Positions 63,691 through 64,000 of a stretch of 64,000 nucleotides of DNA are shown one piece after another. The translations under genes were made by a program, and so were the position numbers. The notes below the pieces were generated by a model that ran no database searches, was not told the origin of the DNA, and saw nothing but the letters and a program-made list of their open reading frames with translations. Position 1 is the first letter of the stretch. Every line of letters starts with the position of its first letter. Source of the DNA: Podocnemis expansa (lineage: Eukaryota > Chordata > Testudines > Podocnemididae); contig ML681971.1 of the NCBI GenBank assembly GCA_007922195.1, positions 21,406,042 through 21,470,041 of the forward strand. Direction: 5' to 3'.

Positions 63691-64000
63691 AAACACAGGC
63701 TGTTGTCAACAGAGCAGGGTTAAGCATGCTTGTGACTTAGATTAGGTGAGTGAGTCAGAACCCAGGGGGAACAAAGAAAGCACTCCATCCAATCCTGACT
63801 CAGCTCTGCTGTGGTCTGCCAACCAATCAGAGTCTCAGTCGCAGCAGGCTGGGCCAGCTCCCAGAGAGCCACTGCACTATCCCTGACCACAACTGTTCCC
63901 TGTCAGTCATTTGGCATGCTAATCTGGTTGACTGCACATTGTACGAATCACAAATAAGAAAAAGTGGCTGGGGTCCACATGGGAATGAGCCAATCAAAGG
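63691..64000 (+). other. Right edge of window, intronic
   Basis: No feature recognised. EVI2A, expected next in mammals, is not visible. Confidence 0.5.

Overview
The window is vertebrate nuclear DNA lying wholly inside one gene, NF1 (neurofibromin), read on the + strand. It begins in the intron before the 156-bp exon (legacy 12b) and ends deep in the giant intron after legacy exon 27b. All 20 exons expected here are present, including the alternatively spliced 63-bp exon 23a. Each has canonical AG/GT borders and an open frame. Every length equals the human length as I remember it, except the second exon, which is one codon shorter. Together they encode roughly human residues 616-1591: the end of the cysteine/serine-rich region, the tubulin-binding segment and the complete Ras-GAP domain with its arginine finger (codon 14136-14138).

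The host is a sauropsid and most likely a turtle, with a crocodilian as second choice. Protein divergence from human is modest. The repeats are CR1 LINEs, Penelope-like elements (PLEs), a DIRS-type element, ancient MIR SINEs and many short hAT-like elements with 8-bp target duplications. No Alu, L1 or B1/B2 was seen. The species call is an inference from this repeat mix.

Layout. 1-17.3 kb holds 14 NF1 exons in short to medium introns, with one 2-kb CR1 insertion at 8.2-10.1 kb. 17.3-27.7 kb holds the two long introns around exon 23a. 27.7-30.6 kb holds five exons that finish the GAP domain and lead toward Sec14. 30.6-64 kb is intron 27b, which in mammals hosts OMG, EVI2B and EVI2A on the opposite strand. 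OMG (53451-54791, minus) and EVI2B (59450-60316, minus) are intact here in the mammalian order. EVI2A is not seen and would be expected beyond the right edge. Each gene keeps the nested-gene architecture of one coding exon preceded by a 3' splice site, and candidate 5' noncoding exons are proposed at 55545 and 61790.

The main novelty is a fourth minus-strand gene candidate, 45268-45735. It lies between NF1 exon 27b and OMG, where I know of no mammalian gene. It encodes a 155-residue protein with a signal peptide, a Ser/Thr-rich mucin-like stalk and a C-terminal GPI-attachment signal, and its upstream DNA has a TATA box followed by tandem ETS-type GGAA motifs. It resembles CD52/CD24-type leukocyte sialomucins in architecture but not convincingly in sequence. 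Other points of note are a PLE that keeps a recognisable GIY-YIG endonuclease region, a DIRS remnant with a tyrosine-recombinase C-terminus, a CR1 with few lesions, and an in-frame open extension downstream of legacy exon 15.
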